Below are positions 54,817 to 64,000 of a stretch of 64,000 bases of DNA, one piece after another. Position 1 is the stretch's first letter. Each line of letters begins with the position of its first letter. A program made the translations under genes and the position numbers. The DNA comes from Alentia gelatinosa (taxonomy: Eukaryota; Annelida; Polychaeta; Phyllodocida; Polynoidae): positions 38,267,218 to 38,331,217 of the forward strand of contig OX465590.1 of the NCBI GenBank assembly GCA_950022655.1, read 5' to 3'. Below the pieces are notes generated by a model. The model searched no databases. It was not told the DNA's origin and saw only the letters and a program-made list of their open reading frames with translations.

Positions 54817-55018
54817 GAGCAACGAACCCCAGCTGGGAGGTACTTATACAGAACTGGATCGAGAATCGTATAAAGACACAATACTCCGCGAACATGGAAG
54901 CGCTGCATTCATCATCGAGGCGAAGCCAACTGATGATTATGGCACATCTAAACGAGCGGAGTATGGTGTATTTTATGATGCCAGTGTGGTTCTGGATTTA
55001 TCACACCCCTTTCAGTGA
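54817..55018 (+). CDS. Candidate terminal coding exon of an unrecognised host gene
   Basis: A TTTCTAG acceptor-like sequence (54810-54816) precedes about 67 codons ending in TGA at 55018. The peptide begins SNEPQLGGTYTELDRESYKD and is hydrophilic, with evenly mixed codons unlike nearby repeats, and it matches no repeat family in the window. YTEL and YGVFY-type tyrosine motifs would suit a cytoplasmic tail, but this is speculation. No upstream exon was identified; a family A MITE ends just upstream, in what would be the intron. It could equally be a chance frame. Confidence 0.4.
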
Positions 55019-55419
55019 CATTAGATAGCATCACAAATCAGAATAATTCAAATTACTTCGCAAATCCAGTTGGTCGATAGCATATGACATCATCTCACAT
55101 TCACTCCACTACAGCCAGGCTGTAGTATTGTCACTTTATGGGGGCGATCGTTGAGTATGTGTTTTATAATTTTATTCGGGACCACAGTTATACCAGGGGT
55201 GAGATAAACAAGTCTCTCTGTGAATCCAGCTCGCTGCCGCAGCGATCTCTGAAATCGCCATGACCAAATGGCAAGTATGGGAAATATTATTTCTGAATAA
55301 TATCATACACGAATAATTTAGCGTCTCAGAAGCAATATCAATGTGAACTGTGAAATAATAGCTCACACACACGCCATTGTGTGTAATCGCTGCGTTTCTC
55401 GCTTGGTGTGTCTCCAGCT
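55019..55419. other. Stretch without a recognised gene
   Basis: If the preceding exon is real, this would include its 3' UTR. No clear AATAAA followed by a cleavage context was found. Otherwise featureless. Confidence 0.3.
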
Positions 55420-55716
55420 AAAGCCCAATGCCCATCTACCGATTTCGGAACATTCATGTACCTTTATCGGCGACAAACGGACACTAATTTGTCTCAGCCA
55501 AGGCATCCTAACGGAGTTGGCCGTAGTCGGTAGATGTAGGACAGCTAGGCAAGGGTGAGCCACCGATTAGTAGACTGATTTGCTTAGGACTAATATCCAC
55601 CACCCCATCTCCTCAATGTCCGCAGATCGAGCGAAGAGTTACATAATTTGCCTGCGACAAGTTCACCGACTCCTATACGATTTGCAAACTAATCGCTTAA
55701 CCCTGAATCAGGCTTT
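55420..55716 (+). mobile_element. Family A MITE, copy A10
   Basis: AAAGCCCAATGCCCATCTAC to ACCCTGAATCAGGCTTT. The right TIR is shortened. Confidence 0.75.
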
Positions 55717-56089
55717 AAAGGCTGATGCCCATATACCGATTAAGGGTCGAACGATTAGTTTTCAAATCGTATAGGAGTTGGTGATCTTGTCCCAGGTAAA
55801 TTATGTGACCCAATCAAGCCCCATTTACCAAAGTTCCAACTAGATTTATCAACATGTTCATAAATCTTTCGCCACCGATTTTGGAACATTGAAACCACAA
55901 CTTTTCAGCGACAAAGGGACATCTAAAGGAGGTGGTTCACTAATCGGTGGCTCACCCTTGCCAAGCTGTCCTCCATCTACCGACTACGGCCGACTCCGTC
56001 AGGATGCCTTGGCTGAGACAAATTACCGCCCGTTTGTCGCCGACAAAGGTACGTAAATGTTCCGAAATCGGTAGATGGGCATTGGGCTT
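55717..56089 (-). mobile_element. Family A MITE, copy A11
   Basis: AAAGGCTGATGCCCATATAC to the inverse GGTAGATGGGCATTGGGCTT. It directly abuts A10 and R. The central palindrome is decayed (TTTATCAACATGTTCATAAA). Confidence 0.8.
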
Positions 56090-57292
56090 AAAGGCCCATA
56101 CACACTGTACGATTTCGGAACATGAATGTTCCTTTCTTGGCGACAAAAGAACAATCGTAAGCTCAGGCGAGGCCTAGAAAATGTGTCGGCCAGTGTGGCA
56201 CTCCCCTACAGTAATTTGCCTAAGATTTGGAAATCCCACCCGTGGCGATGTACCTTTGTCGCTGAAAAATTGCAGTCCAATGTTCCAAATCGGGAGCGAT
56301 AAATTAAGGGACGTGTTCCTTCCCGTTGTCGCTGACAACAGAGTTTAGAACATACCCCCCGTGGTGCCTACCGACTTTGGCCCATAATTAGTCGCTGGGT
56401 GAGCAGAAATGCCCCTGCCACACACAGACTGAGGCCAGCTCACCGATTTAGCTCCCATATTCTAAGATTTATTAATTGTTCCTTTATCGGTGGCCTAAAA
56501 TCTCCGAGAAAATCGGAAGTCAGTCGTTCAGTGTGAACAGAATTTGCTTAAGATAAATTCTCACTAATGATCACCAACCCCATCTATAAATCCTGCTGTG
56601 ATGGTCAATGCCCAGCGCAAGTTCGCCTGAGATAAGTTAAAATGCCCTTCCGATTTAGGGAGTTAATTTTTTATTTTTTTTCATAAGCTTTATTCATTCT
56701 GCCATAGGCAGGTCTTCCATGAAGATTACAGTTGTTTGCAGTTTGTGATAACATGACATTAGAAAAAACAAATATACAGGAAATTATAAGTGATGATAAT
56801 GTGGATGATATGATTACTCCGACCGGAACACCATATTACTAACAGTGGTTAGCCAGCGTGCGTTTCATAATTCCATTCCACATAACTCTTTTTTGGCCAG
56901 GCTTTTTAATTGCAGACTTGGTCAGTACTTTCTGTGTTTCAGGCTTAAGTTAATCGGTGGGAACGAAATCGTACTGACTTTGGCCCATAATTAGTCGCTG
57001 GGTGAGCAGAAATGCCCCTACCACACACAGCCTTAGGCCAGCTCACAGATTTAGCACCCCTATTCAAAGATTTATTGATTGTTCCTTTATCGGTGGCCTA
57101 AATTCTCCGAGAACGTTCAGTGTGAACAGAATTTGCTTAAGATAAATTCTCACTAATGATCACCAACCCCATTTATAAATCCTGCTGTGATGGTCGATGC
57201 CCAGCGCAAATTCGCCTGAGATAAGTTAAAATGCCCTTCCGATTTAGGGAGTCAATCGGTGGGAACGAAATCGTACAGTGTGTTTCCCCTTT
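56090..57292. mobile_element. TIR element R with internal tandem duplication
   Basis: Ends AAAGGCCCATACACACTGTA, then CGATTTCGG, and the inverse CGTACAGTGTGTTTCCCC then TTT. The left interior is similar to family A (GAACATGAATGTTCCTTTC). A roughly 310-bp stretch starting GACTTTGGCCCATAATTAGT occurs twice in tandem (from about 56370 and 56976); the first copy is split by a retroposon. Confidence 0.8.
56668..56947 (-). mobile_element. 5'-truncated retroposon in R, AGTTAAT target duplication
   Basis: 280 bp flanked by AGTTAAT (56661-56667 and 56948-56954). On the - strand it ends with AATGAATAAAGCTTATG and an A-rich tail, as a LINE 3' end would. The second tandem unit of R has the uninterrupted sequence (GGGAGTCAATCGGTGGG). 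No coding remnant identified. Confidence 0.85.
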
Positions 57293-57565
57293 TAGACCCA
57301 CGCTCAGTAGGCGCCCACTGAGGTGTTCGTAGCGCTGTGGGAGCCACTCGAGTGTGGGCGGCTAATGCATACATCCCCATTCTGCTCAGTACCTGCTCAC
57401 CAGTTGCTCAGCACGAAGCTCTTCACCCCATCAACCCTGACTGATTCGGCTGGATCTATATCTATCTGGTTACGTTACAGCATCAAGATCAAACAAAGAT
57501 GAAATGGAACATGAAATTTTCCGATGAAAGAAATCCCTTTATACGGCATCGGGCCCTGTAATCTA
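57293..57565. other. Short unannotated stretch
   Basis: Low-copy sequence between R and B7. Nothing supportable. Confidence 0.35.
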
Positions 57566-57839
57566 AGGCCTGGCGTCCACCTACTACGATAGCAATTTAG
57601 ACCTATCGATATGGCACCGATACAAAAAACAAATATCGGAGACATATCGGGAAGGTGCAAAATCGTAGATGTATGTCTAGACATGCTAATCCACCATGCA
57701 TCTTAATGGGTCTTTTTCGGTGCCTAATCGCAGAAATGTGGTCAACTGCCCCGATATTAGGTGATCTTCCGACGCGATTTTGATTTTTTTATCGGGAGGT
57801 GCATCGTAGACCATATCGTAGTAGGTGGACGCCGGGCCT
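57566..57839 (+). mobile_element. Family B MITE, copy B7
   Basis: 274 bp: AGGCCTGGCGTCCACCTACT to the inverse GTAGTAGGTGGACGCCGGGC then CT, TA on both flanks. A short deletion near the right end removes GGAGCCATAT. Confidence 0.85.
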
Positions 57840-58349
57840 TATACAGAAATGTAGTTTATTTATTTCTTACAAAGTATTGAGATACCGAGCATCAAAGGGA
57901 GTATGTCTGAAAGTATAACACAATTTTGTATGTTTGTTATGTCTTGTAGTGTCTATGTAATGCGGCGTTTCCACTTGCCGATTATAACCACCGATCATGG
58001 CATTTCGCACCGCCGGCCGATTATACAACACATTACCCTTACCCCCGGATGAAAGAAGGAAGCAGTAGCTGGAGAAAATAAAATTTTATTGAATTTTATG
58101 TAGTAAAGTAGTAAATTAAAATTTTATGCCGACCTTACTGGACGACATATTGATAAGAGATATTAATATGAGGTAAGTAATAATACATGAGATAATTGAC
58201 ATTAGAAAATGAGTCAATTATTAAAATGTTGAAAGATAAAATGTAATACAATGTTGAATTGTATGAGAAAAATACAATGAATGTTGTATAGTATAAGAAA
58301 TGGCCAAGAAGCCAATTAAAGTAAAAAGCTGAGGGTGGGGGGGGAGAGA

Positions 58350-59353
58350 TTATGAGTCTTTATGGTTGAGAGACCTGACGAGGGCGGAGTTTACTGCTCT
58401 CTCGTTAGAGTCTTTGATGTAGGAGCGGTGGGCATTTGACCTCCACCCTCCGTATCTTTGAATAGAAAGTTCAGGCATCCCAGCCTGGAATGCCTGTGTC
58501 GCTGCCGCTTTCCGCAGGCTGTGTAGGGTGTAGTCTGTTGACTGTTTGGCGGCTGTTAGTAGCTGTTTCCATTCTCTGGTGAGTGTACGGGTGGTTACTG
58601 TAGTACCGTCCCCGAGCATGAGGAACGGTGCCTTGGGGCTGGCCGTAGGGGCGGCCGAGATCATCCGGCGTATAGCAGCGATCAGGCAGGAGTTGGGATC
58701 TGGCGAGCCTGCAGCGTGACCGTTTTCTCCTCGCCGGCCAGTTGTAAGTTCTTGGCCGCCTTGATCCTTATGGTCACGCCCATGGGCGTGACCACCACGT
58801 CCTGGCGTGACAGGTGTCGCGCTGGGTCGTACGCGGCGGCCGTGGGAGGTGCCACCTCGCTCTGCCGCAGGGCCGCGTAGAAGATTATGAGGACGGCCGC
58901 CCGTAGCATGATATGGACGGGGGACTCGGTGAGGGCCCCTAGTGCCGCCTGTAATACCTCCATCGGCACCGGGGGTTTGACATTGGGGCGGTATGACTTG
59001 TTCCGCCTCATTGCCTCCAGTGCCCGCTTCACCCTGAAGTCCTCGGTGGGTGCGACGTCGCCCCCCGTCAGTCGCAGGTGCGACCGCACGTGGGAGAGTT
59101 GGTTGGCGACCGTCGCTGGTGAGGGGGCGTGGTCCACGACGTATTCGAGGTACGCCGTGGTGAAGCTGACCGTTGGTTTCTGTGGATCCGCACCCATCCT
59201 CCGGCAGTACGCGAGGTAGGTCGCGACGGCGCTCCTCTGGTTCGCGACCGTTCCTCGGGCACGTGCCTCGGACTGCCGCGCAGATGCCCTCGTCTGGAGA
59301 CAGTGTAGCGCCGGATCTGCATTGAAGACGTAACACTGGTACAAATGAGGCAT
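58350..59353 (-). pseudogene. Tyrosine recombinase of the DIRS/Ngaro element, one frameshift
   Basis: About 334 codons in two frames. The first 223 start MPHLYQCYVF at 59353, overlap the RNase H frame by about 20 bases, hold an N-terminal SAM-like core-binding domain (about 38-115), and contain the first catalytic Arg in FYAALRQSEV (residue 163) and IRIKAAKN. A single-base shift near 58700 moves the rest to another frame: DPNSCLIAAIRRM, then HSLRKAAATQAF (catalytic His and Arg), RYGGWRSNAHRSYIKD (Trp, and Tyr nucleophile in RSYI), stop at 58350. All catalytic residues survive; only the frame is broken. Such enzymes integrate circular cDNA without target duplication. Confidence 0.92.
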
Positions 59354-59945
59354 GGGTGCATGGGATAACTTCGGTCAATGAATGGAAATTCCTGTACATG
59401 GCGGCGTTATCGTAGTCCCTGGAGGTTAGGTGTGCCCTGCTCAGCGCATCGGCGACGGTATTCAGTGCCCCCGGCACGTGGGTATAAAGGAACTCTACCT
59501 GTAGTTTCGCCTGCACCATCCAGGCTTGGCGGGCCCTGCCACTGGTGAGTGCCTGGACAGTGCCCATATTGTCGCAGAACACCTCCACACGGCTACCATG
59601 GTCGCGATCCGTGAGGAAGGTGTTCATAGCGAAGACGGTATTAAGTGCCTCAAGCTCGGCGATGCACGTGACGGGGTCGTTGACAGGGCACACCTGTCCG
59701 GCGTAGGAGTAGGTCCCGTCTGTGCCGCCGATGCCTGAGAGGCATGCATCCACAATGATACACTTGGTCGGTGGGCCTCTTGGTATCAGTGCATGGCCGT
59801 TCCAGCCGTCCGCGAAGCGCAGGAACCAGTTAAGGTCCTGCCGCATGTCCGCGATAATGTTCACGTAATACCCAGACATTGCCCGTAGGGCCTCCAACAG
59901 CTTGCTGACGAACGGCCGAAGTCGGGCCAGTGTGTCCGCCGGTGG
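59330..59945 (-). pseudogene. RT-thumb remnant and RNase H of the DIRS/Ngaro element
   Basis: Open from about 59945 in the frame of LRPFVSKLLEALRAM; the first internal Met is at 59897. The opening (to ADMRQDLNWFLRFADGWNG) fits the RT thumb-RNase H connection of DIRS-like pol. RNase H acidic residues, counted from the Met at 59897: Asp50 in CIIVDACLSGIGG, Glu81 in CIAELEALN, Asp109 in VEVFCDNMGTV, Asp150 in VADALSRAH. The RT fingers and palm, including the YxDD box, are not found upstream, where the sequence shifts frame at about 59945 and becomes unlike RT. Probably an internal deletion. Confidence 0.88.
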
Positions 59946-60617
59946 CCGGCGAAGGCGGCCAGGTCGGTCCGTAGCCCGGGGGCCGGTATCCCGGTGTCAC
60001 ACACCTCCTTAATCCTTGTGAGGTCAGGGGGAGACAAATCGCCCGTACCCTCCCGGGGCAATTGCCGAGGCAATTGCTCCTCTGCACCGCTAACAACACA
60101 TCCGGGAGTGTATTCCCCATTGGACTGGGGTTTCCTGTTGACACCTCCGCGCTGCACCCGGGGGGGGGGGGCGGAGGTGTTGCATCACGCACGTCGCACT
60201 CGCTGACCGCATTCGTCCCCCCGCACGTGAGTGCACCCGTACTGAGTGCAGGGGGGGTCACTCGCGCCGCGCCTACTCCTGGGGCGCGGCGGCTCTGTTT
60301 TTTTAACCTGGTTGTTGTTGGAGCACTTGTGTCGGCCGCACCGTGTGTCCGGCCTGGGGTGTCCGGCAGGGTGCCGCGGTCGGTGTGGGTGTAGCACTCT
60401 CGTAACTGGCTCCGTAGGACAGCTTCCTGTTACATGCGTGTATGGAGTGCATGCACATCCTGCCTACAGAAGGAGCATATGTGAACCCACCGTATACCCC
60501 CATCCTGGTGGCCGTTACGTTGGTGGCACCCCCTCTCCGAGTTAAAAGCCTGGCACGGGAGCTCCCTTCAGCCAGCTTTGGTACCGTCTTGACCGTTGGG
60601 TGTCGCCCTTGTGGCCG
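59946..60617 (-). other. Linker between gag-like and RNase H frames; RT core absent
   Basis: About 670 bases with several overlapping short frames. One (60157 to 59861) reads into GIPAPGLRTDLAAFAGH just before the RNase H frame and may be the worn start of pol. VHICSFCRQDVHALHT near 60440-60490 has a Cys-x2-Cys that might be a gag zinc knuckle remnant. A G/C homopolymer at about 60158-60170 shifts the frame. No RT motif found in any frame. Confidence 0.6.
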
Positions 60618-61256
60618 TCATGGCGAGGGGGACGGCTCGTCCTGAATCCGGACATGGTCGGACCAATATATACGCCCTGCCTCTACTTGGTCAAATACAA
60701 AGTTCGACCAGTGCCGAACCCCGGCCCACGGCCGTGTCTGTGCGTCCGTGGAGACCTGTGTGAGGTGGCGGTATAAGTCCCTAGGGTCCTCCTCCCGCAC
60801 TGCCAGTTCGTCCTGCATCATTGTGAGAAAGGCGCTAATGTACTCCAGCGGCCCCAGAGCACCCCTAACCTCCAGTTTCTGCGATAACGTATATATGCCC
60901 TCACGGTCGATAAACATGTAAGGTTTCGAAATCAAATGGCTGGTATGGAAGTCAGTATTAAGCTTACCGGCCGTGCGGTCATGCCGTAGTGCCTCCCTCT
61001 CAATCTCTCGCTGGATGTAGTCGTCTGATACGTAGCGGTCTTGCAGCTGGCGGGATGGTGGAAGCCGTGAGGCTTGGTCGTTGGCCCATTCCCTGGTTCT
61101 GTCGGCGGAGTGGACCGTAGGGGGCCTCGAAGCCCGTGATGCCGACCGTTGTCGAGACATCTTTTCCATCATTTCCATGAAACCGTCCATCTTAGCCTCG
61201 AGTGCGGCAATCCTCGTGGTCTTTACTGACGACCCGTGCTCAGATACAGATGCCAC
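60618..61256 (-). CDS. Gag-like protein of the DIRS/Ngaro element
   Basis: 212 codons. A coiled-coil-like AALEAKMDGFMEMMEKM segment (about 18-34), a basic Ser/Arg stretch, then a globular part with DFHTSHLISKPYMFIDR and RHWSNFVFDQVEAGRIYW, and a C-terminus DEPSPSP. It would bind and package the element RNA. The GTG at 61256 is only where the frame first allows a start; no ATG lies upstream in frame. An ATG at 61402-61400 opens MPTTRANAEPQPG in another frame, so the true start is probably there with a frameshift near 61.33 kb. I recognise it by position and composition, not by a catalytic motif. Confidence 0.7.
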   Translation of the reverse strand: MASVSEHGSSVKTTRIAALEAKMDGFMEMMEKMSRQRSASRASRPPTVHSADRTREWANDQASRLPPSRQLQDRYVSDDYIQREIEREALRHDRTAGKLNTDFHTSHLISKPYMFIDREGIYTLSQKLEVRGALGPLEYISAFLTMMQDELAVREEDPRDLYRHLTQVSTDAQTRPWAGVRHWSNFVFDQVEAGRIYWSDHVRIQDEPSPSP

Positions 61257-61402
61257 GTGGTCTGTACGGTCTGTACGGTCTGTACTCCCCTGCTGGCTGG
61301 ACTGCTGGGTAGGTGCCTTAACCGTGGCCTCGATCCTGCTTCTCCGTCCGGGGGATTGGAGGGCCCGGGTTGTGGCTCGGCATTTGCTCTAGTAGTAGGC
61401 AT
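61257..61402 (-). pseudogene. Probable N-terminal part of the gag-like gene, frameshifted
   Basis: ATG at 61402 opens a Pro/Gly/Arg-rich frame (MPTTRANAEPQPGPSNPPDG) that ends at a stop near 61225. The gag frame itself is open back to a TAG near 61393. A one-base shift between them (about 61.32-61.35 kb) would join both. Confidence 0.5.
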
Positions 61403-61689
61403 TTTCTCTCCTGCTCGTTATCCTATCCGGATTCCTCGTGTTATGATATTTGGTGTGCGGGTCTTGCCAAAAAGGAAGAGAAATGTAGGTGGAGAAGTAC
61501 GTGTGTACTGTGTGGAGGTCTGAGCAGAAGTGAGACCGGGACCGGTGAGGCGCATCCCCACGTGACTGCGCAGTAAGTGTGAAAGCTGCGAGGGGGCAGG
61601 AGGGGCGCCTGTGATGCACGATAGAGGGGGACATCGGGGGTGGCAATGACTACCCCTGAGCAGAGCCCATGAGTCACCTATTTAGCGCA

Positions 61690-61892
61690 ACAATCGTCCG
61701 ATGGAAACAGAAATGGCAACGATTTTTCTCTCCCTCCTCACGCAATATTGTTGAATTAAGCAGTTTACAACCAAAAGTCACTTATCGGTGTACCTTGAAA
61801 TGGTAATTGGAAACACATGAGGACAGTGCATGTCAACGATTATGTGCCACTGACTTTTCACAAGGAAAACCACCGACCGACTCTTGTACAGC
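61690..61892. repeat. Family K-like fragment, right of the retroelement
   Basis: TCGTCCGATGGAAACAGAAA and AACCACCGACCGACTCTTGT resemble family K words; a K7 fragment (GTTTCCACTTGCCGATTATA) lies at 57966 on the other side. They might be halves of one copy split by the retroelement. Confidence 0.4.
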
Positions 61893-62054
61893 ATGAGTCA
61901 ACTCCGAGGAGCATACGACCGCTTTTATTTATTTTTTCATATGCACTATCTTTACATATGCTTTTGCAACCCGGAGCATACATTATATCCGTATGCTCCA
62001 GGTATATATATAGTCCCACACTTCCCATGTGATTTCTTTGGACACTTTGTATAA
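61893..62054 (-). mobile_element. Element G, partial copy G2
   Basis: AGTCAACTCCGAGGAGCATA, CATATGCACTATCTTTACAT, CCCGGAGCATACATTATATC and GACACTTTGTATAAGG match 32316-32553. The hairpin left arm and the terminal AGGTGGATAATAAA are missing. Confidence 0.75.
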
Positions 62055-62283
62055 GGTTCCCTTAAAACAGCTTTATTTGAGCTATGAACATGGAATATCA
62101 AATGTAAAATGGTCGATGTATTATGAAATGAACCTCAATACGAAACGAAAAAAATAAAAATAAACATACCCTTTGTACATTATAACTTGATGTCCCTTTT
62201 CCAGTTTCCCTGGTTTTCTATATCATCAAAGCGTTGGTCTTTGCAAGCAAATTAGTATCAATTACCCCTTCCGGTGTACGGTA

Positions 62284-62540
62284 TTAGACTACTTCCCTTT
62301 TCTGCGGAACTGCTTTAGTGTAACCAGGTTCCGGAGCCGCCCAGGCTGATGAGAACAGCTCTTGAGTTGCATCCTGTGCTTGGAGATTGACATTTCTCAG
62401 GCCACCCGCGGCATTTGCGCTACTGTGGCTGGGTGAACAGTACCCTGGTAACCCTGCCCAATGGATTATCCGGTAATTAGAAGCCCACACGGAGGAGTAA
62501 GCCACAAGGCTGGCATTTTGCTCTGTCTCTACGGGCTTTC
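62284..62540 (-). CDS. Weak candidate coding exon
   Basis: Open on the - strand from about 62540 to TAA at 62284. The peptide contains NASLVAYSSVWASNYRIIHW and ends AVPQKREVV. The composition is protein-like and it matches no repeat family here, but the possible acceptor (GAAAG near 62543) lacks a pyrimidine tract. Product unknown. Confidence 0.25.
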
Positions 62541-64000
62541 AGAACATTATCTCACTTGAGGTCCTTGATAGATAATCTCGTCCTGATATTTGTTTGATCA
62601 TATTGTAAACGTAAGGAAACGAATGAGGAATATTAGAGAATACTGTAGTAGTGAGTAAGCAGTTTATCCCTCAATGAGATAATTCAATCAATTAGAACAG
62701 AGCGGTTTGCAGCGTAACGTATATTCCATAGTAAACATGACTTGGTCAACCGAACTGGCTCTGAACCAAATAGAATTTATGTGATCTCCTAAATGCTACT
62801 CAGACTGTAGGGCACTGTAAAGACTCAGTAGAGGTATATCAGGATGGAAATGTGATTTTTATATTAGTGCTAGTGGCCAGAACCCTTAAGTGGATATATA
62901 CACAATATTGCCATGATTTCTCCATGTAATATAAGTCATCTAGTGTAAACACTTGAAGCATTTCTTGGGTCGACGATTCTTGGTGACGATATTCTCCCAG
63001 AGTGCACCACCTGACGATGATAACAAACTGTAAGCTAGCACCAACTCCTTATTTACAGACAGAGACTGTTTCACAAGTGCTATCCAGACATATACACTTA
63101 TTAACTAAATTGGGATACCAGCTTAAAGTTGAAAATCATATGTGATTTATATGGAAAGCCTGATGATATTCTTAAATGGTATAAAATACTAAATCTCCTA
63201 TGAAAGGAACTTGTTGATTTAGTACAAAATAAGGCTTGGTGGAAAGGAAAGGGATCTGTAATCAGGAATAAAACAATTCGCAAATTGGTGTTTTTGTTTT
63301 GTTTGTTTTTTTGTTGTTTTTTGTTGTTTTTGTTGTTTTTTGTTTGGATGTCTTTTATTGGTTCATAATATACAGTCCAATCTTTGGTAATTTGACAAAA
63401 CATTGTTCAACTTCATCAATAAAAGACCGCAATGAACGCCCTCTCAGCTACGGATATTTCCTGTGCTGGTTTTCGTGGGGCATTCGGGATATGTGTTGAT
63501 AAGGTATACCAATTAATAATCCTGTTAGATAAAGAAGAGGTCTGCAAATGAATGTATCATAATTGCATGTATCCTATATGTTCAGTGTCTATGGATCTCG
63601 ATGCAGTTCCTTCTTATTACCATGTTAAATACGAGTTTTCATATTATCCCTTGTCACCTTTATGTACTGTCCCGTTTTGATATATCTGCTGCAGAATCAT
63701 AAGCTAGCTCTTTATAAATGTACTTACCCAGAAGAAACTCTGTAGTAGTGTAATTGCAACAAAAGGAGGAGGAGAACTACTGACTAGAGTTAAATCAATG
63801 CCTGTATATGAGATTATTCCAGAGGATATCTAGATGTAACATTAAACGGAAATAAAACCTCCTATGAAACAAAACAAAGAAGATACATGAGCTTTAGGTT
63901 TAGAGAGCCGCCTGTTCACAAAGCCATTGTTTTATTGTAATTACCATCCATCTTTACAAATGAATTGAAACTAGGAATGTCCATGTGATAGGTTTATCAG
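62541..64000. other. Mostly unannotated end of window
   Basis: An H-family border (TATACACAATATTGCCATGA) at 62896 and a DD-family piece (CGACGATTCTTGGTGACGAT) at 62972 are recognisable. A TTGTTTTTTG-rich stretch lies at 63290-63345. No gene supported. Confidence 0.4.

Larger units (their letters stand above)
58060..61680 (-). mobile_element. DIRS/Ngaro-type tyrosine-recombinase retrotransposon, degenerate
   Basis: Reading from right to left: a gag-like frame, a non-coding or broken linker, an RT-thumb remnant with RNase H, and a tyrosine recombinase, then an AT-rich tail (58060-58340). The coding part is much richer in GC than the surroundings, as expected of a recent foreign insertion. Terminal repeats were not identified, so the outer limits are approximate; family K fragments lie on both sides (57966 and 61690). 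Broken by at least three frameshifts and loss of the RT core, so not autonomous. Confidence 0.85.

Noticed and set aside
58350..59897. A single 515-codon protein
   Set aside because: The central third is out of frame. RNase H and the recombinase C-terminus happen to lie in the same frame, while the recombinase N-terminal part is in another frame (59353 to 58682).
1..64000. tRNA, rRNA or snRNA genes
   Set aside because: No cloverleaf with A/B boxes or conserved rRNA core noticed by eye. Not excluded computationally; a tRNAscan-SE and Rfam search would decide.

Overview
The window looks like non-coding, transposon-dense nuclear DNA of a metazoan, most likely an invertebrate. The grounds are degenerate TTAGGG/CCCTAA tracts, 5'-truncated non-LTR retrotransposons with A-rich tails, a DIRS/Ngaro-type tyrosine-recombinase retroelement, a solo LTR, and dozens of short TIR and foldback elements. 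The bulk is AT-rich. Only 58.35-61.7 kb is clearly GC-rich. I see no rRNA, CRISPR array, operon or bacterial gene structure, and no complete host gene; two short segments could be host exons (54817-55018 + and 62284-62540 -). I cannot name the species; a mollusc or lancelet would fit but the sequence does not decide it.

Layout. 0-12 kb: foldback elements and TA-flanked MITEs, then two elements (10374-10708 and 11705-12292) whose arms are built of a short repeated word around a telomere-like core. 12-24 kb: a direct segmental duplication (about 14.05-16.25 kb and 18.95-21.11 kb) with a solo LTR in one copy; a 5'-truncated LINE sits at 17.56-18.85 kb. 24-35 kb: mostly featureless DNA plus nested MITEs. 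35-39 kb: an inverted segmental duplication, one arm carrying a third telomere-core element (35529-36057). 40.3-41.2 kb: a long purine-only GAA/GAG/AAC tract. 41.5-50.5 kb: nested MITEs and a second direct segmental duplication (42.2-43.15 and 49.0-50.5 kb). 52-57.3 kb: GATGCC minisatellites and stacked MITEs, one with a LINE-tail insertion. 58.1-61.7 kb: the tyrosine-recombinase retroelement, with gag, RNase H and recombinase reading frames recognisable but the reverse transcriptase core missing.

Two patterns stand out. (1) Three elements unrelated in primary sequence share one architecture: terminal arms made of several copies of a 10-15 nt word in inverted orientation, a degenerate TTAGGG core, and flanking 8-9 bp direct repeats. 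(2) A set of roughly 250-320 bp elements is built from two joined modules: a TIR module (ends like TTATCCTACCCC) and a foldback hairpin usually bordered by GAAACC/GGTTTC. The same TIR module occurs with different hairpins, and one such pair is inserted as a single unit inside another. The remaining families (A, B, I, J, L, Q, R) are TA-flanked MITEs with a common AAGGCC-like head. Several nested copies give relative insertion order.

Family letters are local names used only in this annotation.
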